NCBI RefSeq assembly: GCF_013128195.2
Contig: NZ_CP053452.2
Coordinates: 4,588,001-4,652,000, forward strand
DNA: 64,000 nt
Origin: Frigoriglobus tundricola
Lineage (GTDB): Bacteria > Planctomycetota > Planctomycetia > Gemmatales > Gemmataceae
Reading direction: 5' to 3'
The translations under genes were made by a program, and so were the position numbers. The first letter of the stretch is position 1. Each line of letters opens with the position of its first letter. Shown here one piece after another: positions 26,305-35,002 of the stretch. The notes below the pieces were generated by a model. That model saw nothing but the letters and a program-made list of their open reading frames with translations. It was not told the DNA's origin and did not search any database.

Positions 26305-27585
26305 GTGACGAACGCCCGGCGGCTCGCCCCGTGGATCGCGCTCTGGGTGCTGATATTGGGCCCCCGTGTGTGGGTTCTCACGCACCAGCCCGTGCTGACG
26401 GAACCGCGCGGCGAGGTGGAGCGGTCGGCCGCGTGCCTGGCCGCGAACGGGTTTCTCGGGAACCCGTATTATGGTCACGGGGAGCCGAGCGCGCACGTCG
26501 CGCCGCTGTACCCGACGCTCCTCGCGGGCATCTATCTGGTGCTGGGGGCCGGTTACGCGGGCCACCTGTGTCAGGGGGTGGTGACGATCGCGCTGACGGG
26601 CACCGCGATCAGCTTGCTCCCCCGGCTCTCCCGTTTCGTGAACGGGCGGTCCGGACCCGGGTGGGGGGCGGCGGTGCTCATGAGCGTCCTGCCGTTCAAC
26701 CTCGGGTTCATTCAGGTTTGGGGGATGTGGGAGCAACACGGCTCGTTTCTCGCCGTCGCCCTGTACCTCCCGCTCCTGATCGCTGCCCATCGGGACCAAT
26801 GGCAGAGCCCGCGCCGGGCGGCCGCCCTCGGGGCCGCAACGGGGTGCGTGGTCTTGCTCAACCCCCCTTTCGGACTCGCGTTCGGGCTGTTTGTGTTGGC
26901 GGAGGTCATCGGCCAGCGCGAGCGGTGGCGACTGGTCCGGAGGGTGGCCCTCACGGGTGCCGTGGCGGCACTCGTCGTCTGTCCCTGGGCGCTTCGGAAC
27001 TACTACGTGCTCGGCGGGTTCTGCCCGGTCCGGAGCAACGCGGGGCTCGAACTGGCCATCGGCAACAACGATCAGTCGAACGGAAAAACGTATAGCACGT
27101 ACGGGGGCGATTCGACCCCGAGCCCGATCGACTCGATTCACCCTTACACCAACCCCGAGCGGTTGAGTGCCCTCAAACAGCGGGGAGAGTTGGAATTTAT
27201 GAAGGACCGGCAGCAGGAGGCGGTTGCCTGGATCCGCGCGAATCCAGAGCGGTGGGCCGACCTGACCCTGCGGCGCGCCTATTTGTTCTGGCTGCCCCCG
27301 GCCGACATGTGGGCGCCGACCAAACTTTCGGACTTCCAGCGCCAGGTGCGGTCCTGGATCTATCGCGCGACGAGTGTTCTGATGGTGATCGGGTTGGTCG
27401 GGCTGCTCCGCGCTGATTGGGGCGCGTTCGCCGCCACCGCGGCCGTGCTGCTCGGGCTCTCCGCGTCGTACTACGTCACCCACGTCGACGTGCGGTACGC
27501 GTTTCCGCTCCACGGGCTCGCACTGGTGCTCGGGTGCCGGCCCCTGGTGGCCGTGGCCGAACGGGTCGGAGGGTACCGCCCATGA
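26305..27585 (+). CDS. Second membrane glycosyltransferase-like protein
   Basis: The 426-residue protein has about ten hydrophobic segments and the GT-C style blocks REGEVERSAACLAANGF-like (TEPRGEVERSAACLAANGF at about residue 32) and a long outer loop with RNYYVLGGFCPVRSNAGLEL followed by AIGNND, which I know from PMT/ArnT-type enzymes. The ATG is 10 bp after the carrier gene stop. The Asp/Glu pair of the first loop is weaker than in the protein at 24622. It overlaps the next gene by ATGA. Role and substrate are unknown; its place in a sulfur locus is puzzling. Confidence 0.65.
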   Translation: MTNARRLAPWIALWVLILGPRVWVLTHQPVLTEPRGEVERSAACLAANGFLGNPYYGHGEPSAHVAPLYPTLLAGIYLVLGAGYAGHLCQGVVTIALTGTAISLLPRLSRFVNGRSGPGWGAAVLMSVLPFNLGFIQVWGMWEQHGSFLAVALYLPLLIAAHRDQWQSPRRAAALGAATGCVVLLNPPFGLAFGLFVLAEVIGQRERWRLVRRVALTGAVAALVVCPWALRNYYVLGGFCPVRSNAGLELAIGNNDQSNGKTYSTYGGDSTPSPIDSIHPYTNPERLSALKQRGELEFMKDRQQEAVAWIRANPERWADLTLRRAYLFWLPPADMWAPTKLSDFQRQVRSWIYRATSVLMVIGLVGLLRADWGAFAATAAVLLGLSASYYVTHVDVRYAFPLHGLALVLGCRPLVAVAERVGGYRP

Positions 27586-27917
27586 GCGACACCCCCGAGG
27601 CGGCGCCCGACGGCGCCGCGGTGTTCCCGCTGATCCCGGAGGAACTCGGCGTCCACCCGCTGCTGCTGGCGGCGCTGCACGCCTACGTGTTCCTCGAAGG
27701 CTCCGAGGCCGCGGTGCTGAACCCGGCGGTCGCGGACGAGGCGATGAACTACCTCGTGTCGTACCTCCAGCGGCTCGACGGCGCCGAACTGCGCCGCGTC
27801 CGCGAAGACATGGCCACGCTCGCGGGGTACGCGAAAGCCGAGAAGTGGCCCAAACAGCAGGTGCGCTTCCTGCAAGAGTTCCTCAAAGAGAACGGTATCG
27901 GTGACCAACCGGCGTGA
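27582..27917 (+). CDS. Small conserved-looking protein of unknown function
   Basis: ATG at 27582 overlaps the preceding stop (ATGA) and gives 111 residues. It is helical and acidic at the N terminus (PLIPEELGVHPLLLAALHAY, LNPAVADEAMNYLVSYLQRL) and ends in a Lys-rich helix (WPKQQVRFLQEFLKENG). No membrane segment, Cys or catalytic motif is seen. The tight overlap supports it as a real operon member. I do not recognise the family; a helper of the flanking ThiF-type enzyme is only a guess from position. Confidence 0.6.
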   Translation: MSDTPEAAPDGAAVFPLIPEELGVHPLLLAALHAYVFLEGSEAAVLNPAVADEAMNYLVSYLQRLDGAELRRVREDMATLAGYAKAEKWPKQQVRFLQEFLKENGIGDQPA

Positions 27918-27963
27918 GCGCCCGCCCGCGCCAATCTGCCCGATCACAACTTCCAACGTCTCA

Positions 27964-27991
27964 CCACCGGCCGGCGCACGCCGGCCGGTGG
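27964..27991. repeat. 12-bp perfect hairpin before the ThiF-type gene
   Basis: CCACCGGCCGGC and GCCGGCCGGTGG form a perfect stem with loop GCAC, 11 bp ahead of the ATG at 28003. It could limit transcription or expose the ribosome site; it also separates the first five genes of the locus from the E1-like gene. Confidence 0.5.
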
Positions 27992-28002
27992 CCAAACACA
28001 CT

Positions 28003-29058
28003 ATGACTGACACCAACCCGCTCGAACGATACTCCCGCCAAATGCGGTTCCCCGGCCTCGGGAAGGCCGGGCAGGAGAAACTGCTCGCGTCCCGCGTCAC
28101 GCTCTGCGGCTGCGGCGCGCTCGGCACCGTCCTCGCGAACGTGCTCGCCCGCGCCGGCGTCGGGTTCCTCCGCGTCATCGACCGCGACTTCGTCGAGCCC
28201 TCGAACCTCCAGCGCCAGGTGCTGTTCGACGAATCGGACGTCGCGAACAACCTGCCCAAGGCCGAGGCCGCCGCGGTCAAGCTCCGGCAGATCAACTCCG
28301 GGATCACGATCGAGCCGATCGTCGCGGACATCAACCGCACCAACATCGAGTCCTTCTGCGACGGCGCGGACCTCGTGCTCGACGGCAGCGACAACTTCGA
28401 GATCCGCTACCTCATCAACGACGTGGCGATCAAGCACAACAAGCCGTGGGTGTACGGCGGCGCGGTGGGCAGCCAGGGCATGTGCATGACGATCATCCCC
28501 GGCGAGACGCCGTGCCTGCGGTGCGTGTTCGAGGCGGCCCCGGCCCCCGGCGAAACCGGCACGTGCGAGACCGCCGGCGTGCTGGCCCCCGCGGTGAACA
28601 TCGTCGCCAGTTACCAGGCGACGGAAGCAATCAAGTTGCTGTCGGGCAACAGGGCCGCGGTGAACCGCGAACTGATCAGCATCGACGTGTGGGAGAACAC
28701 GAACAAGCGGATGAAGGTGGCCCCGCTCGCGGGGCGGAAGGGGCAGTGCCCGTGCTGCGCCAAGCGGAACTTCGAGTGGCTCGACGGCGCGCACGGCACG
28801 CAGACCACCGCGCTCTGCGGCCGGAACGCGGTGCAGGTGAGCCACCGGGTGAAGGGCAAGCTCGATTTCGCGTACCTCGCGGGCGTGCTGAAGCAGTCCG
28901 GCGCGGTGAGCTACAACAAGTTCCTGCTCAAGTTCCAACTGACCGAGAACGGCGACCCCTACGAATTCACGGTGTTCGAGGACGGCCGCGCCATCATCAA
29001 GGGCACGAGCGAGCCGGACAAGGCCCGCACCCTGTACGCGAAGTACGTCGGGCACTGA
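28003..29058 (+). CDS. ThiF/MoeB/HesA-family E1-like activating enzyme
   Basis: It adenylates the C-terminal Gly of a ubiquitin-like sulfur carrier so that a persulfide can convert it to a thiocarboxylate. Visible blocks: YSRQMRFPGLGKAGQEKL, the Rossmann loop LCGCGALGTVLANVL, RVIDRDFVEPSNLQRQ with the catalytic Asp/Arg/Gln residues, DGSDNFEIRYLIND, the reactive Cys in GTCETAGVLAP, and zinc pairs CLRC and CPCC. A C-terminal extension of about 80 residues (KLDFAYLAGVLKQSGAV onward) is not a rhodanese domain and I do not recognise it. The carrier at 26023 is the obvious partner and the desulfurase at 29788 the likely sulfur source. Confidence 0.88.
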   Translation: MTDTNPLERYSRQMRFPGLGKAGQEKLLASRVTLCGCGALGTVLANVLARAGVGFLRVIDRDFVEPSNLQRQVLFDESDVANNLPKAEAAAVKLRQINSGITIEPIVADINRTNIESFCDGADLVLDGSDNFEIRYLINDVAIKHNKPWVYGGAVGSQGMCMTIIPGETPCLRCVFEAAPAPGETGTCETAGVLAPAVNIVASYQATEAIKLLSGNRAAVNRELISIDVWENTNKRMKVAPLAGRKGQCPCCAKRNFEWLDGAHGTQTTALCGRNAVQVSHRVKGKLDFAYLAGVLKQSGAVSYNKFLLKFQLTENGDPYEFTVFEDGRAIIKGTSEPDKARTLYAKYVGH

Positions 29059-29093
29059 CGCGGTATGATGGAGCGACCGCACAGGAGACGCCG

Positions 29094-29723
29094 ATGAGCG
29101 CAGCCGCACGGGTGACAAAGAAACCGAACCGAACGGTCCCGCTACCGCCCGCGGTGCCGCCGTTCGCGGTCCACCGGTTCACCGTGGCCGAGTACCACAA
29201 AATGATCGAGACCGGGGTGCTGACCACGAGCCACCGCGTCGAACTCATTCACGGCTGGCTTGTCACCAAAATGACTCTTAACCCGCCCCACAATTACACT
29301 GTCACCGCCCTCATGGAGTTGCTCCAGTCGCTAAAAATTGCGAACTCGACAATTCGCGTGCAACAACCCGTTACGACGACCGACAGCGAACCGGAGCCGG
29401 ATGTCGTGATAGCCGCGGGGACGAATCCAACTTACAAGACTCGAAACCCGAAGCCCTCCGATGTGCTCCTTGTCATGGAAGTGTCCGAATCGTCGCTTCA
29501 CGAAGACCGGACTACCAAACTCGGACTGTATGCGGGTGCCAAGATCGGCGTGTACTGGATCGTGAACCTCGTCGATCGCTGCGTGGAAGTGTACACGCAG
29601 CCGCGGGGCGGCAAGAACCCGACGTACAAGCAGCGCACGGACTACGGCCCCGACGATGTGGTGCCGGTCGTGATCGCGGGACAGTCGGTTGGCACAATTG
29701 CTGTGAAAGAGCTGCTCCCGTAA
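29094..29723 (+). CDS. Uma2-family (DUF820) PD-(D/E)XK-like protein
   Basis: This 209-residue protein starts at ATG 29094. It has the Uma2 layout: an N-terminal FTVAEYHKMIETGVL, RVELIHGWLVTKM, then EPEPDVVIAAG with the Asp, VLLVMEVSESSLHEDRTTK carrying the E-x-S/K nuclease-like centre, and GVYWIVNLVDRCVEVY. These proteins have a restriction-endonuclease fold and are abundant in planctomycetes and cyanobacteria, but their biological substrate is unknown. It sits between the ThiF-type and desulfurase genes with no obvious link to sulfur transfer. Confidence 0.8.
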   Translation: MSAAARVTKKPNRTVPLPPAVPPFAVHRFTVAEYHKMIETGVLTTSHRVELIHGWLVTKMTLNPPHNYTVTALMELLQSLKIANSTIRVQQPVTTTDSEPEPDVVIAAGTNPTYKTRNPKPSDVLLVMEVSESSLHEDRTTKLGLYAGAKIGVYWIVNLVDRCVEVYTQPRGGKNPTYKQRTDYGPDDVVPVVIAGQSVGTIAVKELLP

Positions 29724-29787
29724 CGGGAAGGCTCTTATGTTCGTGCCGGGCGAATCGACCGAAGACACTGCTACCGACTGACACACC

Positions 29788-30933
29788 ATGACCTACCTCG
29801 ACAACGCGGCGACCAGTTTCCCCAAGCCGGAGGGCGTGTACGTCGCGATGGACCGCTTCGCGCGCCACTCGCTCGCCAACCCCGGCCGGTCGGGGCACAA
29901 GATGGCGCTCGAGTCCGAACACGCGCTCGCCGACGCCCGCCACCGCCTCAACCGGTTCTTCAACGGGCCGAACCCGGACCGCTGGGCGTTCACCCTGAAC
30001 TGCACCGACGCCCTCAACATGGCGTTCAAGGGCGCGCTGAACGACGGCGACCACGTCATCACCAGCTCCCTCGAACACAACAGCGTGTCCCGGCCGCTCG
30101 TCGCGCTGGCGGCGGCCGGCCGCATCACCCTCACCCGCGTCCCGGCCGACGCCGGCGGCACCATCGACCCGGAAGCCGTCCGCGCCGCCATCGGCCCGAA
30201 GACGCGGCTCATCGCCGTGACGCACGCGAGCAACGTTCTGGGCACCGTGCAGCCGATCGGCGAGGTCGGCCGCATCGCCCGCGAGCACGATCTCCTTTTC
30301 CTCGTGGACGCGGCCCAGACCGCGGGCGTGCTTTCCATCAACGTGCAGACGGCGGGCATCGATCTGCTCGCGTTTCCGGGCCACAAGTCGCTGCTCGGGC
30401 CGACCGGCACCGGCGCACTGTACGTCGGGCCGCGCGTGACCCTGCGCCCGTGGCGCGAGGGCGGCACCGGCGGCGATTCGCTCACGCCCACTCAGCCGAC
30501 CGATTTCCCGCACCACCTCGAGGGCGGCACGCCGAACGTCCTGGGCGTCGTCGGCCTCGTCGCGGGCCTGGACTTCGTCGAAGAACGCGGTGTCGAAGCG
30601 ATCCACCGACACGAGATCGAACTCTGCGCCCGCCTCCGGAACGCGCTCGCGGAGTTGCCCGGCTTCGAGGTGTTCGGGCACGCGGACGCGAGCCGGCGCG
30701 TCGGGGCACTCAGCTTCCGGTGTGCGGCGCTCCCCGCGCCGGAACTCGCCGGCGTTCTGGACCAGTCGTTCGACATCGCCGTGCGGCCGGGGCTCCACTG
30801 CGCCCCGTACATTCACACCGCCCTCGGCACCGCTCCGGACGGGTTGCTGCGCGTCAGCCCCGGTCCGTTCAACACCCGGGCCGACATCGACCACCTGATC
30901 GATGCCCTCACGCAGATCACCGGAGGGGTGTGA
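29788..30933 (+). CDS. Cysteine desulfurase family protein
   Basis: This PLP enzyme removes sulfur from cysteine as an enzyme-bound persulfide. The protein starts MTYLDNAATSFPKPEGV and has SSLEHNSVSRPL, LVDAAQTAGVLSINVQ, the PLP lysine in FPGHKSLLGPTGTG, and the reactive Cys in RPGLHCAPYIHTALGT. The last block and RVSPGPFNT place it in the am_tr_V (TIGR01977) subgroup of SufS-like enzymes. Its 381-residue length is normal. It is the last gene of the same-strand run that starts at the SAM riboswitch and can donate sulfur to the CysO-like carrier. Confidence 0.88.
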   Translation: MTYLDNAATSFPKPEGVYVAMDRFARHSLANPGRSGHKMALESEHALADARHRLNRFFNGPNPDRWAFTLNCTDALNMAFKGALNDGDHVITSSLEHNSVSRPLVALAAAGRITLTRVPADAGGTIDPEAVRAAIGPKTRLIAVTHASNVLGTVQPIGEVGRIAREHDLLFLVDAAQTAGVLSINVQTAGIDLLAFPGHKSLLGPTGTGALYVGPRVTLRPWREGGTGGDSLTPTQPTDFPHHLEGGTPNVLGVVGLVAGLDFVEERGVEAIHRHEIELCARLRNALAELPGFEVFGHADASRRVGALSFRCAALPAPELAGVLDQSFDIAVRPGLHCAPYIHTALGTAPDGLLRVSPGPFNTRADIDHLIDALTQITGGV

Positions 30934-31067
30934 GACCCGGATTATAGATTTTGAGGTCGTTCACCCTCTCACTGGCCCCGTTCGTGTTCGTTACTACCCT
31001 AAATCTTCACTCCGCCGGTCAACATTTCCCCTTCCGTCCCACCGGTGGCGCCTCTGAGGGCTTTGTC

Positions 31068-32873
31068 ATGTTGCGCCGCGCTCTGCTTGCTCTGGCCGGG
31101 ATCGCCGTTGCGGCGTTCCTGGCCGCCGATCGGTCACCGAGGGCCGCCGCCGCCGACCCGGAGGTCGCCGGCAACTGGGTGCTCACGTACTCCCCCCAAG
31201 CCGGGCTCGAACAGACGTTGGCCATCATCAAAGTCGAAGCGAAGGACGGCAAACCCGTCGCGTCGGTGATCTCCGGGGCGAGGGGCGCGAACTTCGAAGT
31301 GAGCAAGTTCGAGGCGGACGCGAAGATGGTGAAATTCGGCCTGAACATCGGCTGGGCGTTTGAGGGTTCGGTCGGCAAGGACGGTAAGGTCGTGATCGGC
31401 AGCATCGGCCCGGACCAGACCGCGATCCGGGCGAAGCTGACGCGCACGGACAAGACCGAACTCGACACGAACGCGCTCGTCACCCAAACCGACGCGCCGG
31501 CGCCGATGGCCGCGGCCCGGAAGCTCACGAGCGCCGTGTTCCAACTGCGGGCCAAAGCCCGCGTGGAAAAGGACGCGGACGCGAAGAAGGAGCTGCTCAA
31601 CCAGGCCGACGCGGCCCAGAAGGAGGCCGACGAGAAGCTGCCCGCCCTGCTCCGCGAAGTGGTTGCCAAGCACGCCGACACGCCGTTCGCCCTGGACGCG
31701 ATCGGTGACCTGCTCCGCAGCGCCACCAAATACAAGCTGACGGCCGAGGAGGTGGCGAAACTGCTGTCGCAGGTCGAGCAACTGACGATCCCCCACGGCC
31801 CGCGGTTCGCCCGGTTCCAGACGCTGGCCGCGGTGGAAGCGGTCGTGACCCAAAAGGGGCTCGAGGGCTCGGCCGATGCCACCGCCGATCGGCTCGCGAA
31901 GACGCCCGGCCTGCCGGCCGAGTTCGTCTCGCGCGCCCTGAGCGCCCGTAAAGTGGCCCTGGACGCGCTGGGCAAGTTCGACGAGGCGAAGGCGGTCGGC
32001 GGCGAGATCGCCAAGCTGGAAGAGCAGATCGACGCGGAATACGTGAAGAAGGTGCCGCCGTTCAAGCCGGAGGCGTTCGCGGGCCGGAAGGACAAGGCCG
32101 CGAACCAGGTCGTCGTGATGGAGCTGTTCACCGGCGCGCAGTGCCCGCCGTGCGTCGCGGCCGACGTGGCGTTCGACGCGCTCCAGAAGGCGTACAAGCC
32201 GACGGACCTGGTGCTGATCCAGTACCACATGCACATCCCCGGCCCCGACCCGCTGACGAACCCGGCCGCGGTCGCCCGCTGGGACTACTACCGCGCCGAG
32301 TTTCCGAAAGAAATCGGCGGTACGCCCACCACCCTGTTCAACGGCAAGCCCCAGGCCGGCGGCGGCGGCGGCATGGCGAACGCCGAGAGCAAGTTCAAGC
32401 AGTACACCGGTGTCATCAACCCGCTGCTCGAGAAATCGACCGATGTGAAGGTGGCGGGCAAGGTCACACGGAAGGGCGAGAAGCTCGACATCTCCGTCGA
32501 AGTGAGCGGCGCCGAGGGCGACGACACGAAGCTCCGGCTGCTCGTCGTGGAGGAGACCGTGAAGTACGTCGGCGGCAACCAGCTCCGGTTCCACCACCAG
32601 GTCGTCCGGGCGATGCCGGGGGGCGCGGACGGCGTGGCCGTCAGGGACAAGGCGTTCAGGCACACCGCCGCCGTCGATTTCGGCGACGTGAAGAAGGGGC
32701 TGACCCAGTACCTGGACGAGTACGCCGCGAACACCCGCCCGTTCCCGAAGCCGGACCGGCCGATGGACCTGAAAGCGGTGCGGGTGATCGCACTCGTACA
32801 GAACGACAAGACGAAGGAAATACTTCAGGCCGTGCAGCTCGATGTGGAGGGCAAAGACGCCGGCGGGCACTAA
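31068..32873 (+). CDS. Exported protein with a C-terminal thioredoxin-like domain
   Basis: From ATG at 31068 there are 601 residues. A signal peptide (MLRRALLALAGIAVAAFLA) is followed by a lipocalin/beta-rich part (NWVLTYSPQAGLEQTL), a long Lys/Ala/Glu helical region at about 130-320, and a domain with VVVMELFTGAQCPPCVAADVAFDAL, a CPPC redox-like site, and IGGTPTTLFNGKPQ, where the Thr-Pro matches the cis-proline of thioredoxins. It would act in the periplasm as a redox or disulfide protein. An earlier in-frame start at 30951 overlaps promoter sequence and lacks a signal peptide. Confidence 0.75.
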   Translation: MLRRALLALAGIAVAAFLAADRSPRAAAADPEVAGNWVLTYSPQAGLEQTLAIIKVEAKDGKPVASVISGARGANFEVSKFEADAKMVKFGLNIGWAFEGSVGKDGKVVIGSIGPDQTAIRAKLTRTDKTELDTNALVTQTDAPAPMAAARKLTSAVFQLRAKARVEKDADAKKELLNQADAAQKEADEKLPALLREVVAKHADTPFALDAIGDLLRSATKYKLTAEEVAKLLSQVEQLTIPHGPRFARFQTLAAVEAVVTQKGLEGSADATADRLAKTPGLPAEFVSRALSARKVALDALGKFDEAKAVGGEIAKLEEQIDAEYVKKVPPFKPEAFAGRKDKAANQVVVMELFTGAQCPPCVAADVAFDALQKAYKPTDLVLIQYHMHIPGPDPLTNPAAVARWDYYRAEFPKEIGGTPTTLFNGKPQAGGGGGMANAESKFKQYTGVINPLLEKSTDVKVAGKVTRKGEKLDISVEVSGAEGDDTKLRLLVVEETVKYVGGNQLRFHHQVVRAMPGGADGVAVRDKAFRHTAAVDFGDVKKGLTQYLDEYAANTRPFPKPDRPMDLKAVRVIALVQNDKTKEILQAVQLDVEGKDAGGH

Positions 32874-33047
32874 AATGGTGCTAACGGGTTTCGACTTCAG
32901 GGCCTCCTGGCGCGGCAAGGAGCGGCGCACCAGGAGGTCCGCTCAGTACGGAGTGAAATTGCAAATTCCTCGCACTAACGTCTTTCCTTCACGCGAGCGA
33001 CCGGATACCTTCACCCCTAGCTCATCTCGCCGTCATGGAGGCTCGCA

Positions 33048-33395
33048 ATGGCGTACGTGATGATCGTTCAACTCCCGGTGACGGGGGCTTACGGCTCCGA
33101 CGAGGACTTCGACCTCCGCACCCAACTCGAGCGGGATCTCGCTTCCGCCCTGGCCCGCGCCCGGGCGGGTGAGGTCGCCCGCGGGGAGATCGATGGGGGG
33201 CGCATGAGCGTCGTCCTCGAGTCCTTTACGGACGTCGATTTCACGCTCGGCGTCGTCAAGGACGTTCTGGCGCGACTCAAGCAGTTGCACCGCGCCACCG
33301 TCGTACTGGAAACGAACTGCGAAGCGGACCCGGACGACGTGGACCGCGAAACCCTCTGGCCGATCCGACACACGTCGCCCGTCCGCATCGGCTGA
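33048..33395 (+). CDS. Unknown 115-residue protein
   Basis: ATG at 33048 follows GGAGGC. The protein has a beta strand (MAYVMIVQLPVTG), an amphipathic helix rich in Arg/Ala (LERDLASALARARAGEVARG), and an acidic second half with FTLGVVKDVLARLKQLHRATVVLE. Alternating strand-helix pattern suggests a small ferredoxin-like fold. There is no signal peptide or metal motif. I do not recognise the family. It stands alone between the thioredoxin-like gene and a palindromic repeat. Confidence 0.5.
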   Translation: MAYVMIVQLPVTGAYGSDEDFDLRTQLERDLASALARARAGEVARGEIDGGRMSVVLESFTDVDFTLGVVKDVLARLKQLHRATVVLETNCEADPDDVDRETLWPIRHTSPVRIG

Positions 33396-33453
33396 ACGAA
33401 CCACTCCTACGCACGCGTGTGGACTCGTGCCGGTGTCGGCCCATCGGCGCCGG

Positions 33454-33541
33454 TTCCTTTCCTGGAGCTGGCCTGTGTGAGGCCGGTGCTTCGCACCTCG
33501 TGTCGCACCGGCCTCACACAGGCTGGCTCCAGAAAGAAACC
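33454..33541. repeat. Palindrome downstream of the gene at 33048
   Basis: The core arms 33471-33489 and 33505-33523 are a 19-bp perfect inverted repeat around a 15-nt loop, with imperfect pairing extending outward (CTGGAGC against GCTCCAG). The word CACACAGGCTGGCTCCAGAAAG in the right arm links it to the palindromes at 22001 and 60079. Confidence 0.7.
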
Positions 33542-33636
33542 ACAACGATCCCGATAACACCACAACGCGCGACTGTGCTTGCGCGGGGCACGCGCACGGG
33601 TCATACTGAAGGGACCCAACCCCTTCGGGACGCGCC

Positions 33637-34032
33637 ATGCGCCAGTTCGCCGCGGTGATGATTCTCGTCGCCCTCTTCTTCCTCCTGGTCGGCAGCCAGT
33701 TCAAGGCGTCGGACGGCGACCGCCTGCGGGCGGTGTCGCACCTGGCCGTTCAAAAGATCCGCGGCGCGCTGCCGCCCGCGGTGAACGTGGCCGCGCCCGT
33801 GGACGCGCTGCGAAAGGAATGGCCGACGCGCCCCGACGACGCGGTGCGCGCCCGACTGGGCGCGGACAAGCGGTTCGTGGGCGTCGAGTTCAAGGTGACG
33901 GCCGAGGGGGGCGCGGTCACGCTCCGCGGCGTGGTTCCGGACGCCCGCGTGAAGCGCCTGGCCGTGGGGGTGGCCGAGAACACGATCGGCGTGGAGAAGG
34001 TCGTGGACGAACTGGCGGTGCCGGCGGAATAA
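33637..34032 (+). CDS. BON-domain protein, exported or anchored
   Basis: Begins with a hydrophobic anchor or signal (MRQFAAVMILVALFFLLVGSQF). The C-terminal 70 residues form a BON domain: DDAVRARLGADKRFVGVEF, AEGGAVTLRGVVPDARVKR and GVEKVVDELAV, the strand-helix pattern of OsmY-type proteins thought to bind membranes or phospholipids. It is 131 residues with one domain. It precedes the three polysaccharide-export paralogues in the same direction, 69 bp away, so an envelope role is likely, but its partner is not known. Confidence 0.75.
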   Translation: MRQFAAVMILVALFFLLVGSQFKASDGDRLRAVSHLAVQKIRGALPPAVNVAAPVDALRKEWPTRPDDAVRARLGADKRFVGVEFKVTAEGGAVTLRGVVPDARVKRLAVGVAENTIGVEKVVDELAVPAE

Positions 34033-34101
34033 CGGTTGCAGTTGACGCGGGTGCCGCGTGTGGTTTTAAGCCTCCGGCGATTACTCGACGGTGGAGAGTC
34101 C

Positions 34102-34887
34102 ATGCGCTGGCTCATTTTCTCGGCACTGGTCGCGCTGACAACCATTTCCGTGCTGAACTGGCGCAGTCAGGCCCAGACGCAGCAGAAACTCGAGGCGCTG
34201 GCCGCGGCACTCGCGGAGCGTCCGGCTGTCGCCGCCGAGCCACCGGCCGCCCCGGTCCCGGTCGCGCCGCCGGCTCCTGAGCCGATCGCCGTTCCCCGGG
34301 AATTGGCACCCATACGACAAACGCCATACGTCATCGAGGCGCCGGACGTATTGCTCATCGAAGCCGTGAAGAAGTGCGCGGAGCCGAATTCGTTCATCCG
34401 GCTTCCTGAACAGCCAATCTCCGGGCAATTTACCGTGCGCGCGGACGGCACGGTTGGCCTCGGCCTCTGGGGTCAGGTGGCGGTTTCGGGCCTCACGCTC
34501 GAACAGGCGTCGGCCGCGATCCGGAACCGCGTGGCCAAGGTCCGACCGACCGAACTCACTGCCGAGAACCTGGTGGTGTGGGTCGAGGTTCTCGCCAGCA
34601 ACAGCAAGAAGTATTACATAATCGCCGACGGCGTTGACGGCGTCGGGGAGGCGGTGTACCCGTTCCCGTGTACGGGGAGCGAAACGGTCCTCGACGCGCT
34701 GGCGAACGTCAACGGCCTTTGTGACATGGCCCAGTGCAAGATCTCGGTCGCCCGGCGCACCAGCAACGGTCAGTCGTGGCAGGTCCTCCCCGTGGATTGG
34801 ACGGCCATCACTCAAAACGGCGTCGTACACACGAACTACCAGCTCTTCCCCGGCGACCGCTTGTACGTGACCCGCAAGGCGCAGTGA
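34102..34887 (+). CDS. Polysaccharide export (Wza-like) protein, paralogue 1
   Basis: 262 residues from ATG 34102. It has an N-terminal membrane anchor (MRWLIFSALVALTTISVLNW), a Pro/Ala spacer, then the Poly_export domain beginning PYVIEAPDVLLIEAV and including PISGQFTVRADGTVGLGLWG and VSGLTLEQASAAIRNRV, and a SLBB-like end (GSETVLDALANVNGL ... LFPGDRLYVTRKAQ). Wza-type proteins form outer-membrane channels for capsule or exopolysaccharide. This one lacks a lipobox and the C-terminal transmembrane helix of Wza. It is the first of three tandem copies; no polymerase, flippase or tyrosine kinase gene is nearby. Confidence 0.78.
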   Translation: MRWLIFSALVALTTISVLNWRSQAQTQQKLEALAAALAERPAVAAEPPAAPVPVAPPAPEPIAVPRELAPIRQTPYVIEAPDVLLIEAVKKCAEPNSFIRLPEQPISGQFTVRADGTVGLGLWGQVAVSGLTLEQASAAIRNRVAKVRPTELTAENLVVWVEVLASNSKKYYIIADGVDGVGEAVYPFPCTGSETVLDALANVNGLCDMAQCKISVARRTSNGQSWQVLPVDWTAITQNGVVHTNYQLFPGDRLYVTRKAQ

Positions 34888-35002
34888 CCTGACGCCCCGG
34901 GAGGACGCACCGCCGGTGTTCCGACAAATCGCGGATGACGGTTGAGACGAGATCGGTCCGTGAGTACACTCGTCCGTGTGAGTATCAACGGAGGAGGCCG
35001 TG

